A stretch of 64,000 bases of DNA from Annulohypoxylon bovei var. microspora (lineage: Eukaryota; Ascomycota; Sordariomycetes; Xylariales; Hypoxylaceae): the NCBI GenBank assembly GCA_022836615.1, contig MU405212.1, forward strand, positions 372,001-436,000, written 5' to 3'. The notes under the pieces are model-generated. The model searched no databases. It was not told where the DNA came from and saw only the letters and a program-made list of their open reading frames with translations. Position 1 is the first letter of the stretch. Each line of letters starts with the position of its first letter. Positions 1 to 9,941 of this stretch are shown here, in pieces. The position numbers and the translations under genes are program-made.

Positions 1-3000
1 CGTCGCGCGTCCGTGCATACGCTCGATACTAGCATCTGCTTGCGATTCCTTTTTTTTCTTTTTTTTCTTAATTAAATTTGTTTTGCTATAATCGAATTGG
101 CGCTCATGAATTGTACAGTTAGAGAAGAAAAAAGTCGAGTATGAAAAACTTCGAGAGCAGAAGCGGCGATTCGAAGCCGAAATGCATAAGTTAGACCAAC
201 AGCAACGGCGGGATGAATTCGATATTGCTCAAATGCAGGAAGATTTAGGTCGGGGAAATGGGATAGGCATGACGGGTCACCAGTCCGAGCCGACGACGCC
301 TCCTGAGTATCGAGAGACAAGCTCGGGATTCCCTACTATGTTCTCTCGTCCCAATCGATATTCCACCCCGAGTCTTGGTCTTGTCTCTCCGCCGGGACTT
401 TTCACCACTCGACCGGGCAGATCTGGTTCGCAGCTGGCATCTCCTCAGTCGGGTATTCTTCAATCCCGTTTCTTTGACGACCCTTTACCTTCCCGTTCCG
501 TGCCGGGATCACGAAGAAACAGCGACGAGGACGAGAAGGAGGAGGCGCTTCGCCAGGACCCTACAAGTCATCGATCGACTAATGCGTAAGTCTAATGTCT
601 CATGATCGCGTTATTCTTGTTTCCTATGCAGTTTATGTTCATACGGATACAATCATCCCAAAACATGACTGCCAGTCCTAGTGCTGAGCTGTACTCATCC
701 TACACCTTCATATCGATATATGTTGCTGGGAAACCAGGTCTCGTGGTGGTGAGCAAGTCATATGACGTCTGGCGAGAAGTGATGGCAGATGGCAGAATAT
801 TTTCAAGGTTGTCGTTGCCAACCTGTTTGCCCTTACTGTGCTGTGTTGCCCAGCAGCCTGCCAACCTGCCAACCTGCCAACCTGCCAACCTGCCCACCTG
901 CTAGCAGCCCTGGCAGACTGCCCGCTTAGTTAAGCTTTGGGCATTATCACAAACATTCTCGTCCCTGACCCCTATGACTGACTCCCACATATACCACCCA
1001 ACCTCTACTTTCTCTCCCAAAAATTCATCCACTCTCTACTTAACAACTTCTTCTCTTCACTCTTCCTGCAACTCGCAAATTCTATCCGCATCCAACGTAC
1101 TACCTTCACTACTTTCACTACTCTTTTTGTACTTCTGCAACCACATCAACGAATTCACCATCACTTGGGTAAAGTTCCTCAATATATCCCCCAGCTACAC
1201 ACACCCCTTACTTTCTTCACACTCCCAATACCATCTACCTTTTCATTTCCCTGAACACGTGAGCCATCTACCTTAGGGTTGATCAATGTGCGCCTGAAGT
1301 TTTCTTGCCACATTTCTTTTCTTCATTACCACCCCATCGCATTGCCAATACATATTTCTGCGTTACTAACCTAGACATTTTCCCAGTCTTAATCGATACT
1401 CCATGCCGGTCACTCGCCGTGGTAATCTCTACGACAACCTGGATCAAACCAATACAGCTGGTTTCCTGTTCCGGGACGACGAATCTTCAATGGATTTGAA
1501 CAATTACGCCGGCATCGACGCCGGAGAGGATAACTTTCCTCAACTCTACGCCCAGAAGGGCAACCCCAATGTCGTAAGTTGCCTCGCATTCTGTAACACC
1601 GCTTCTACCACCCTCATTTCTCACTGTATGCCATTGGCTCGTGCTTTCTATTTGTACTGTTGAATTCATGGGTTTTTTGAACTGTGCTTCAATAAAAATT
1701 TTTCCAATGTGTGTACACTGGTACATACTCGTCCCCTACCTCGATACCAATTCAACTTCCCACAACACCACCTTTCCCACCCCCACATTATCTCCCATAC
1801 ACCACACAACACAACATAACACAACCTATTATTCCATACTATTTTTCTTTCTTTCTCACGATCACTTGGCCTATGACTTTTCAGTCCACTGATACATTCT
1901 CTTAGCTATCCGCATCATCTGCTGCAGTTGATCTCGCATCTCACCGCGCAAGTGGTGAAGCTACCCCTACCAACGGTTGGGGTTCTATCTCCCGTCACCG
2001 ACAGCAACAGAGCTTGTCTACCCTAGGATCTTCCCAGATCAACACTCCTGAGACCATGAGCCAGGCTGGATCATCTACCGAAGCTAGCTCGGTCGCCACA
2101 CGACCTTTCCGCCATTCTCTCGACATGAATCAGTACAGAGAGGCTAACACCGAGGTTGCTACTACCGCAACCATCCAGCCCTCGTCCGCCCAGGTGCTGT
2201 CGACCCCTCCCAAGTTACAGACTTCGTTCTCTGCAGGCGATGCCTCTACCAACAAGAACGTCTCGAGCGCTACCATGACCCCCTCCAGCAATGCCAATGC
2301 TCACGCCCAGCAGCATTTCCACAACCACAATGCTAGTATTGGTCGATACCCTCCTGGAGCACTCAAGCGCCACAGTCGCGAGCTCTCGAGCGACAACCTT
2401 GCCGCTGTCACTCAAGCCGGTGCCCCATACCCTTCGATCCAGTCCCAGCTTCAAGGTGGTGCTCCTGCATTTGGTCCTGTCGCCTCTAGCCAGGGTGGTA
2501 TCCAGTCTCCTGTCTCTGCTGGAGCATCTTCATCGCCATCTAGCATTGGTCCTTACCCCCCGTTCTATAATGGATACAGCCCACAGAATACCGGCAATGG
2601 CTACGGCGTGAACCTGCTAGCTTTGGGAATGCAAAGCATGAACATTGGCAGTTACCCTCAGAATTATCCTGGATACGGACCTGTGTACCAAGGTTCCGGC
2701 CAACAGAGGGACTCGCAACAGCGTGTGATCCAGCAGCGTCGCGCCCAAGAGAATGAAGCAATGAATCGCTTTGCGGGTATGAGCATCGAATCGGTTGTCG
2801 GTACTATCTACAGTCTCTGCAAGGATCAGCATGGCTGTCGATTCTTACAGAAACAACTGGAGAATAGAATTCCCGAGCAGGTTCACATGATTTGGTTGGA
2901 GACTAACCAGCATGTCGTTGAGCTTATGACAGACCCTTTTGGTAATTACTTGTGCCAAAAGCTCCTTGAATATTGCAGTGACGACGAGCGTACTGTATTG

Positions 3001-4038
3001 ATTCAGAACGCGACTCAGGATATGGTCCGTATTGCGCTCAACCAGCACGGAACGAGAGCCTTGCAGAAGATGATCGAATTTGTCAACACTCGTACCCACA
3101 TCGGCTTGATCATCGACGCCTTGCGATATCGAGTCGTTGAACTCATCCAGGACTTGAATGGCAATCACGTTATCCAGAAGTGTCTGAACAAGTTCAGTGC
3201 AGAGGATGCCGAATTTATCTTCAATGCCGTTGGCAATCACTGCATCGAGGTTGGCACCCATCGCCATGGCTGCTGTGTTCTCCAGCGATGTATCGACCAC
3301 GCATCAGGAGACCAGAAGTTGTGGCTAATCAACAAAATCACCGAGAATGCGACGCGACTGGTGCAAGATCCCTTTGGCAACTATGTTGTCCAGTACATCA
3401 TCGACTTGAACGAGTCCGTGTTCACCGAGCCTTTGATCCAGCAATTCCATGGAAAGATGACCCAGCTATCCCGTCACAAGTTTAGCTCGAACGTCATGGA
3501 GAAATGTCTCCGCTGCGGCAACGATGAGTCTCGAGATATGATGGTCAAGGAGCTTCTCAATCCAGGAGATATGGAACGTCTTCTCCGTGACAACTTTGGC
3601 AACTATGTCGTTCAGACTGCTTTGGATCACTGCACTCCTCACATGAAGATTCCGCTTGTTGAAGCAATCCGACCCATCATCCCCACAGTGAGAACTACAC
3701 CCTACGGCCGACGTCTCCAGGCGAAGATCCAGCAACATGATACCCGTAGCGGCAACCCTACCGGACAGATTGCTGCTACTGATCCGACTCAGGGTCAGAT
3801 TACGATTCGTCCCCCCCATTCTCGCTCGCTTATGAGCCAATCCATCGAGTCTCCAGCCGGCACTTACATTAACGGCTCTGCTCCTAATGGAGTGAACGGT
3901 TCGCGAGGTAGAATTGGTTACCCATCCCACAATACCATAACGGTGCCGGGTGTCGCAACTAGCGCTCCCCCGCAGCCACCCAGATTGACGCCATTCGCCA
4001 CATACCCTGGCGCGGGCGGCAACCCCGACTTTTTTTAG
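1..4038 (+). CDS. PUF4: Puf4-type Pumilio RNA-binding protein (5' partial)
   Basis: Sequence-specific mRNA-binding protein that normally binds UGUA-type sites in 3'UTRs and controls mRNA decay and translation. Visible exons are 119-585, 1387-1573 and 1906-4038; phases agree (A codon split gc|t, then phase 0) and the junction reads TNA-LNRYSMPVTRRG. The exon at 119 follows an acceptor, so the first exon lies outside the window. The visible part is 928 aa: a charged coiled N-terminal piece, a long Ser/Gln/Pro-rich region, then eight PUF repeats at about 2770-3730. Repeat cores read HGCRFLQ, FGNYLCQ, HGTRALQ, NGNHVIQ, HGCCVLQ, FGNYVVQ, FSSNVME and FGNYVVQ. The CRFLQ, TRALQ and CCVLQ cores fit Puf4 rather than Puf3. 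Introns of 801 and 332 nt are long for this genome. Confidence 0.93.
586..1386 (+). other. 801-nt intron of PUF4 with promoter-like content
   Basis: Donor GTAAGT at 586 and acceptor CCCAG ending at 1386 restore the reading frame. The intron holds a tandem 8-bp repeat (about 857-901) and then a strongly C/T-rich stretch (about 960-1270) resembling fungal transcription start regions. The next exon has an ATG at 1403 in the PUF4 frame, so a shorter protein starting there is possible. That last point is inference. Confidence 0.6.
857..901 (+). repeat. tandem repeat, unit CCAACCTG
   Basis: About five head-to-tail copies of CCAACCTG; the last is changed to CCCACCTG. It lies inside the long PUF4 intron. 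Confidence 0.9.
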
Positions 4039-6378
4039 ACATGTCTCTTGCCTACAGCGGTCATGACACTTGTAACGGTACGATATACGAATTCGGACGA
4101 GAATTATTTCAGGTAGCTTCCTACCTAATCGTCGATTATACGGTCGGTGGCCCTTCGCAAGAACGAATGAGACGTTTGCTATGAGCTTGACGACATTGCG
4201 TTTCTTTTTCTTATAACGTCACGACACCCTTTTTCTTCTTTCTAGGCTGGACATTACTGCGCAAATTCAATTGCGTTATCGAGAATCAACACTGGCACCC
4301 ATCGCTCTCTGGGTAGCTCTGTACATTAAGCACTCGATGATTCCCGACTCTTGATACTCCCCGATACTGGAGGTTGATGAACCAGACGAACTCTTCATAA
4401 TCAAGGCTAGCTCGCTACAGTCACATCGACCCTAATCGTGGCCTGCACCTTTGTACACCTCAAGACACCTTAGCATAGATTCTTTTCCTTGCACTACGGA
4501 TTTCTTCTTTTTTCGGACATAATCGTCACTGGGGCCGTGGAACCCTTGCACAAAACTGGTCCATTGGTTAGGTCCCTCGCAGGTTCTGTATCAAACCCGA
4601 CAAATCTAAATCACACAGATCTTGATACAATAAGACCGGCAAGGCCTACGCATTAGCTACCGGGATCATTGCACCACCCTTTCCCACAGTTCCAGATTCT
4701 CTCACACCAAACACCAATGATTCTCAGACTATTGGGGGACGGGTTGATGACGAGAACAGGTCGTCTAGGCATATGCATCTGCTTTTTCTGCATTAGGTGC
4801 GGGCTGGTTGATACTGCTCTGGATGGATGCTCGTGCTTGCTTCGCCGTGGCTATCTACCCTAATTTCTGCGATGTTCATTTGCATGTGGACCGATATTGC
4901 TTGCCTATTTCACGGATCTGACCTATATTGGACGATGTGTCCGGGGTCTTGGCCTACGTACTTGATCGTTTTCGTCTGTACGCAGTAGGTAATCCTAATA
5001 AGAGGCGAATCCACATATCTCATGATCTTTTTGTGGTTTGATTATTCGTTGTTCCTTGTGATTATGTCTTGTGACTCGCTATTGATAACCACTGACTAAA
5101 GTGGAGGCCACATTTCCAATAACGTAGGCAAGCTATGGGTTATCGTAATCCTAGAGGATAGTATGATATCCACCAAGTCTAACTAGCTAGTAGTCGAGTG
5201 TAAGTGACTAAATAAATTCATAGAGCGAGTCAAGGTACGCGTCGCACTTCGGTCTTTCATATTGACAAGCACTATATAACAGGGGTTAGTTCTTCAACAT
5301 GCTCATACCCTTCCTGTCTACCTACTAATGTCACAGAAGCCCCCGGGTCCTTAGTCTCAGTCTATGGTAATACATATACGGCATCTGGAATATTATAATA
5401 TACACCCTCAGAATACGTCGAGACCGATATTTCCCACGCCAACCGCTCCTCGACCAAGCAACAAACTCTCGGCTACAAATATAGGCTAAAACTTGTCGAA
5501 ATCTTCTCTAGCGACAAATTCAGGGGCAGCACCTGAGAGTGAAAGGGGAGGGAGTACGGTTTACGTGTAGGCACGTCCTTCATCCTAAGCCAACGACGGA
5601 GTGGTTCGGGATGCTTTGAAAGTTGGAGATATGGTGAATACTAGCTATTACCTGTCTAGGTGCCTAGGTATATAACTATACCTAGATCGAAGCATAAGTA
5701 GGTCCCAGGGCCAGCAACTCCTTGTTCACCCCCAATATATAGCTTATATAACTTCTCGTGAGCCTCACAGGTTCGAATCAACGAAGGACTGGTCTCGAAC
5801 GGCAGTGTACTACATAAATACTACAATACTACAGTAGTATTTACCTAGTCAACATGAACAATAAATATGTTAAGGGTGAAAATGATCTACATATGAAGTA
5901 TTCAGTATTTTTTCATGGGATCTATGCTAGCTTTTACGGCAGTTAAGTGAACCCTAGCTAAGGAATAGCAGAAGAACTCGTATTATGCTTCGAATACCTA
6001 GTATTACCAACTAGATCTCGGTCTGAGCAGATGGTGGGCGAGCATTAACGACCACGACAGCCGTTATTTACGTTCCCTTATCCAAAGATGAGTACCCTAC
6101 AGCGGAGGCTTCTACGTTTCAAATCACATGCATATAGATGAGGATTATCACCAAGTCATAGCTAGGGAAAGAGAAATGCACTTAATAAAGAAATCAATTT
6201 TAGTCCCGGAAAGATTTTTATTCCTTGCTCGACTATTTAGTAACTCCAGGCAGAATTCATGAGCCATGCGCATGCCCCATTGACCGTGAAGAAATGTGTC
6301 ATTGCATGCCGTAATCGCGACCAAGCCGCCATCACCATCCGCCCCCTAGCTGCTGCCACCTCTTCTAGCAGCACACGC
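4039..6378. other. intergenic, PUF4 3' side to RPL15 3' side
   Basis: This holds the 3' flanks of two convergent genes. No reading frame with protein-like content or splice support was seen. It contains a CCTAGG-type motif cluster at about 5656-5690. No RNA gene was recognised. Confidence 0.6.
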
Positions 6379-7260
6379 TTATCGGTAGCGCCACAGAGAC
6401 AGGGTGTTGTGTTTCTTCCAGGTCTTTCGGCGACCAGCTTTGGTCTTGTTGTAGCGATGGCCCTTGTTGAGACCACGGGACTTCTTGCCGGTGGCGGTGA
6501 GGCCACGAGCCTCGCGGTGCTTGTGGACGGGGTTGACGATCCAGTTGATGCGGGGATCTTGGCGGATGGCCTTGTGCTGGGGGTCGACGAGGATGATCTC
6601 GTAGTACTTGTAGGTCGAGTCCTGGTTGATCCAGTAAGAGTTGAGGACTCGCAGATTGGCGCAACGGCGGCCGACACGCTCCTCGGCGGTGGCCTTGAGG
6701 GATCGCTGGTACTTCAGCTGGTTAACACCCTGGTTGGTGGGCTTGCCTGTAATTTCATGGTGGTTAGATATTTGCTTCTAGATTTTTTCGATTTTTTTCT
6801 TTTGCTTCGTAGTAGACTCACCATAGGTGGCACCCTTGGGCACAGGGCGCTTGCGACCACCACGGCGGACACGCACTCGGTAGATGACATAGCCTTGCTT
6901 GGCCTTGTATCCGAGGCGGCGGGCCTTGTCGGGGCGCGAGGGACGCGAGGCGCGGTGGATGACGTTCAATTGACGAAGCTATATTAATGCACTCTCAGCT
7001 AATGTTCAACGAGTGTATAGCAAAGACACGTTCTCTCCTTGCCTGGGAAAAGGCGAGGAGAGAAGATAGCGTCCACATAATCATCCACGCCAGTATTTTA
7101 GACTCTTGTAGATTTTCCGTGTGTATGCCTTTCGTGTCGAATAACAAAAGATCGCGAAGATTTTTCAACATACTTCCCAGCAGCGGACTCGGAGGAGGAA
7201 TCGCAGAACATCGGACTGCTTCTTCTTCTGAAGCTCTTCGACATATTTGAGGGCACCCAT
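6379..7260 (-). CDS. RPL15: 60S ribosomal protein L15 (eL15)
   Basis: Structural protein of the large ribosomal subunit. Three coding exons on the minus strand: 7260-7174, 6978-6822 and 6746-6379, giving 203 aa, the usual fungal length. It begins MGALKYVEELQKKKQSDV and ends HNTLSLWRYR. Internal stretches such as ASRPSRPDKARRLGYKAKQG and RVGRRCANLRVLNSYWINQD are diagnostic of eL15. The introns (195 and 75 nt) have GTATGT and GTGAGT donors. The first intron contains a strong hairpin, and a further intron lies just upstream of the ATG in the 5'UTR. As a ribosomal protein gene it is expected to be highly and growth-rate-dependently expressed. Confidence 0.97.
7031..7064. other. hairpin in RPL15 coding intron 1
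   Basis: TTCTCTCCT (7031-7039) pairs perfectly with AGGAGAGAA (7056-7064), and GCCT (7041-7044) pairs with AGGC (7051-7054). One mismatch separates the two helices, which close a 6-nt loop. On the transcribed (minus) strand the mismatch is C-A. Confidence 0.7.
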
Positions 7261-7265
7261 CTTGT

Positions 7266-7338
7266 CTGTTGCGAAGGAATTAGATGTTAGTATTACAATT
7301 AAAAGCAATGAATTCGAGTATAGTAGAAGGATACAAAC
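7266..7338 (-). other. 5'UTR intron of RPL15
   Basis: Read on the minus strand it has donor GTTTGT, a perfect TACTAAC branch site and acceptor CAACAG, and it ends five bases before the ATG. Leader introns are common in fungal ribosomal protein genes. Confidence 0.7.
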
Positions 7339-7746
7339 CAGGTTGGGAATGAAAGCCTGCAACAATGGATGGTCGTGTGTCGTTATGTGTGTGGGTTGAA
7401 ATGAAGAAATGCGAAATCTCCAATTGAGTGTGGAAAATTTTGGTTAAGTTGTGCGAGTGGGTTTGGGGATCAAAAATTAAGCGACAATACGCTAGTCCGA
7501 GAATGGACTAGGGCATTTCCTACATTGACCACCTCGAGTGTCGTTGCTTTAGCTCCACAATGCCGTTAGACCCACTACATATCATGGTGATAGCTTCATG
7601 CAGCTATTTGCTAAAATTACATATTCATGGCCCTTTGGCTCATTTTCTTTTCCTCAGAAATCCTCGATTAAAATCTGATAGCAATTCCAAATACCAGTGT
7701 AGTGTATATCATCCCAAATCCCACGTACCCTTTTTACCCACCGGGT
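7339..7746. other. RPL15 promoter and 3' flank of the 277-aa gene
   Basis: No gene seen. It holds the upstream region of RPL15, including a perfect inverted repeat at 7492-7511. Confidence 0.6.
7492..7511. promoter_or_regulatory. inverted repeat upstream of RPL15
   Basis: CTAGTCC, a 6-nt spacer (GAGAAT), then GGACTAG: two perfect 7-bp arms about 230-250 bp upstream of the RPL15 ATG. Binding by a dimeric factor is inference. Confidence 0.4.
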
Positions 7747-8772
7747 TCAATGTGCTGTTCTCTCTGGAGTCTTGAACGGGATAGTTTTCGCAATAGCAGT
7801 GAGTTTCTTGACCTGATCCGCAGCAATCGTACCCCAATTGTCCTCGTTCGCTGCCTTGCGGCTGTCATTGAAAAGCTCCGAGATTATGTTGTCTTTCTCG
7901 TCCACCTTGTATCGATCGGGATGGGGAGATGGGTAGGCCTTCGGAACGAGTTTTTCTTCAATAAGTTTCTCTCCATACTCACGACCACAAGCAAGGAGTT
8001 CCTTCATATCCCGGCCATCTTGCTTCCACTTCGTAGTAGGAAGATCGAGCTTGTAGTTCTTGAGTTGCTCCTCTGTCTCCTTGAACTGTTTAAGGAGCGA
8101 GTAACCTCCCGAGATGACAGACTGGGCGTCTTTAAACAAGAAATGATCTTCCTTGCCAGCACTGGGTGCTTCACCATCCAATTTATCAGGTATACTGGGA
8201 GTAGTAGGCGTTTCGGAATAAAGCTTCTCGAAAATCTCTACGAATCGATCATCGCTTCCAGCACTACAAGGATTAGTCTTTAGCTATTGAGGTTCAGTCA
8301 TTCCGCCGAGTCAAATGTGCTCACAGCTTCGTCTCCTGTTCTTGCATATACTCTTGCACACGATCCTTTTGCTTCTTGACCTTCACTCCGAAGTTCTTCA
8401 TGAAAGTCTTGGATTTCATTACTTCGCTCTTAGTGTTGCTTTCGAAAATCTCAGCCCAATGCTGGAAATTTCTAGACGCAAGGAGCATTAGTATCTGGCT
8501 CGAGAGTTTACAGTGACTTCCTGAGTTTGATTCTCACCGGCTACCTTCTCGACCTTCATCTTTGTCGTACTCGTCCAGGCGCGATAATTTCTTGTTCGTA
8601 TCCTCTAGTTTATTCCGTTTAGCGTTATTGTCTTGGGCGAATAAATCATCTATTTCGTCGGCAAGAACTATACCAACGTAAATATATATATAACGGAGAT
8701 TAGTGGACAATTATTCTTTGCGGTATGCTCACATTGAAGGCCTGGTTTTCTTTTAAGCCCTTTCTTCGACAT
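7747..8772 (-). CDS. unrecognised 277-aa Lys/Glu-rich protein
   Basis: Four exons on the minus strand: 8772-8733, 8667-8538, 8471-8325 and 8263-7747, giving 277 aa with all phases consistent. It starts MSKKGLKRKPGLQFLADEID. The protein is hydrophilic and charged, with probable helical, coiled segments (KLEDTNKKLSRLDEYD, KKQKDRVQEYMQEQETKL), no signal peptide and no membrane segment. A Pro/Thr-rich linker near residue 125 separates it from a C-terminal helical half (FKDAQSVISGGYSLLKQF, WGTIAADQVKKLTAIAKT). I do not recognise a family. Three evenly phased introns argue that it is a real gene. The very basic N-terminus could be a nuclear signal, but that is a guess. Confidence 0.8.
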
Positions 8773-9941
8773 GTTGACTTATACTATATGGGAATGTGGC
8801 CGCAGTGGCTATGATTTTTCTTCGAGCTACTACAGGTAATATGGGAATATTGTGAATTTAGTTGACGTAAAGTCGAGCGTGAGAACTGGAAGCGGGGAGC
8901 CTTTAAGGTTCCTTGATAGCATATTCCCATCGAGAGCAGGCACGTTGGAACCTAGCACATAGACCATTGCTCCTTCCGTGACCTAAGGAGCTACCCATCA
9001 TTGTGATGATTACTCAATAAGTAGGTTCCTAGGTATTTAAACCTTTAAACCCCTTAAACCTCACCTTACATACTCTCAATACTTACTAACATCTCCTTAT
9101 TAAAAATTCCCAGTGTCAAAATTAAGGGGCGAGGAAATATACGAAAGAACCAACTACAATGATTATAGGCCCGGGAATCTAGAATTATTTGATCATCATG
9201 TAGAGGTAGGCCTGATTCTAAGCCATACTGCTTAACATAGGTAGGTAGCCAAGGGCAAACCCACCAAGACACCACCAATAATGGCAAACAGTATTAGGAT
9301 TTTAGCAAAAGCTGGAGATGTACCAGCGTCCTCAATTTTGTCAGCAATATCAAAAGCTACCTAACCTGGGAACCGCCCAGAATGCATCTCTCAAAAAAAG
9401 CAAAGTGTAAGCATTCATGCGTGAGAAAGTCTTTTTTGGTCGTACAAAACTCGTCCAATGGCCTAACAAATCGTTCAAAGTTGCCCGCCCCTTTTACGTA
9501 ACAAATTACACCAATTCTCGTTTAGTAGGTCTATGGTCTCATTTGTGGTTGTGATGTCTCAGGTGCTTGTCTTATGGTCTCGTCGTGATGTAGGTCGTTT
9601 AATAAGCAGTCCTCCTTCCTGTCCCGTCTTGTTTCCGCACGATCGTTTCAATGTCTCCAAGAGATGCCGACGAACGCCCAAGAGTCTGATTATGCCGTCT
9701 TATGTATCCTTCTGTTGGTAGTGGCCTCGCAGGCCGTATAAAAAAAGATGGTTGGTATGGTACGGTGAAATATAGTACGAGAATTGAACATGTACTGCAT
9801 TAGCGTGTTAAGGTCGGATAACGGCCAAGTCTCGAAAGCAGGACCTGATAAAATGTGGTCCTAAAGATAATATCTTGGTAATGGGTTCCGTTAGATAATC
9901 ATCAGGCGTGGTAATGGAGGTATTACCCAGGACTATTGTAT
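8773..9941. other. intergenic between the 277-aa gene and PSP1-like gene
   Basis: It holds the 5' flank of the 277-aa gene and the 3' flank of the PSP1-like gene. A CCTAGGTA motif lies at 9028-9035, followed by repeated TTTAAACC/CTTAAACC units to about 9062. No gene seen. Confidence 0.6.

Noticed and set aside
7702..8283. 193-codon plus-strand frame opposite the 277-aa gene
   Set aside because: The minus-strand model has consistent splicing and a normal charged protein composition; this one does not.
9028..9062. TTTAAACC-type repeats as internal telomeric sequence
   Set aside because: The unit is not TTAGGG/CCCTAA and there are only a few irregular copies.
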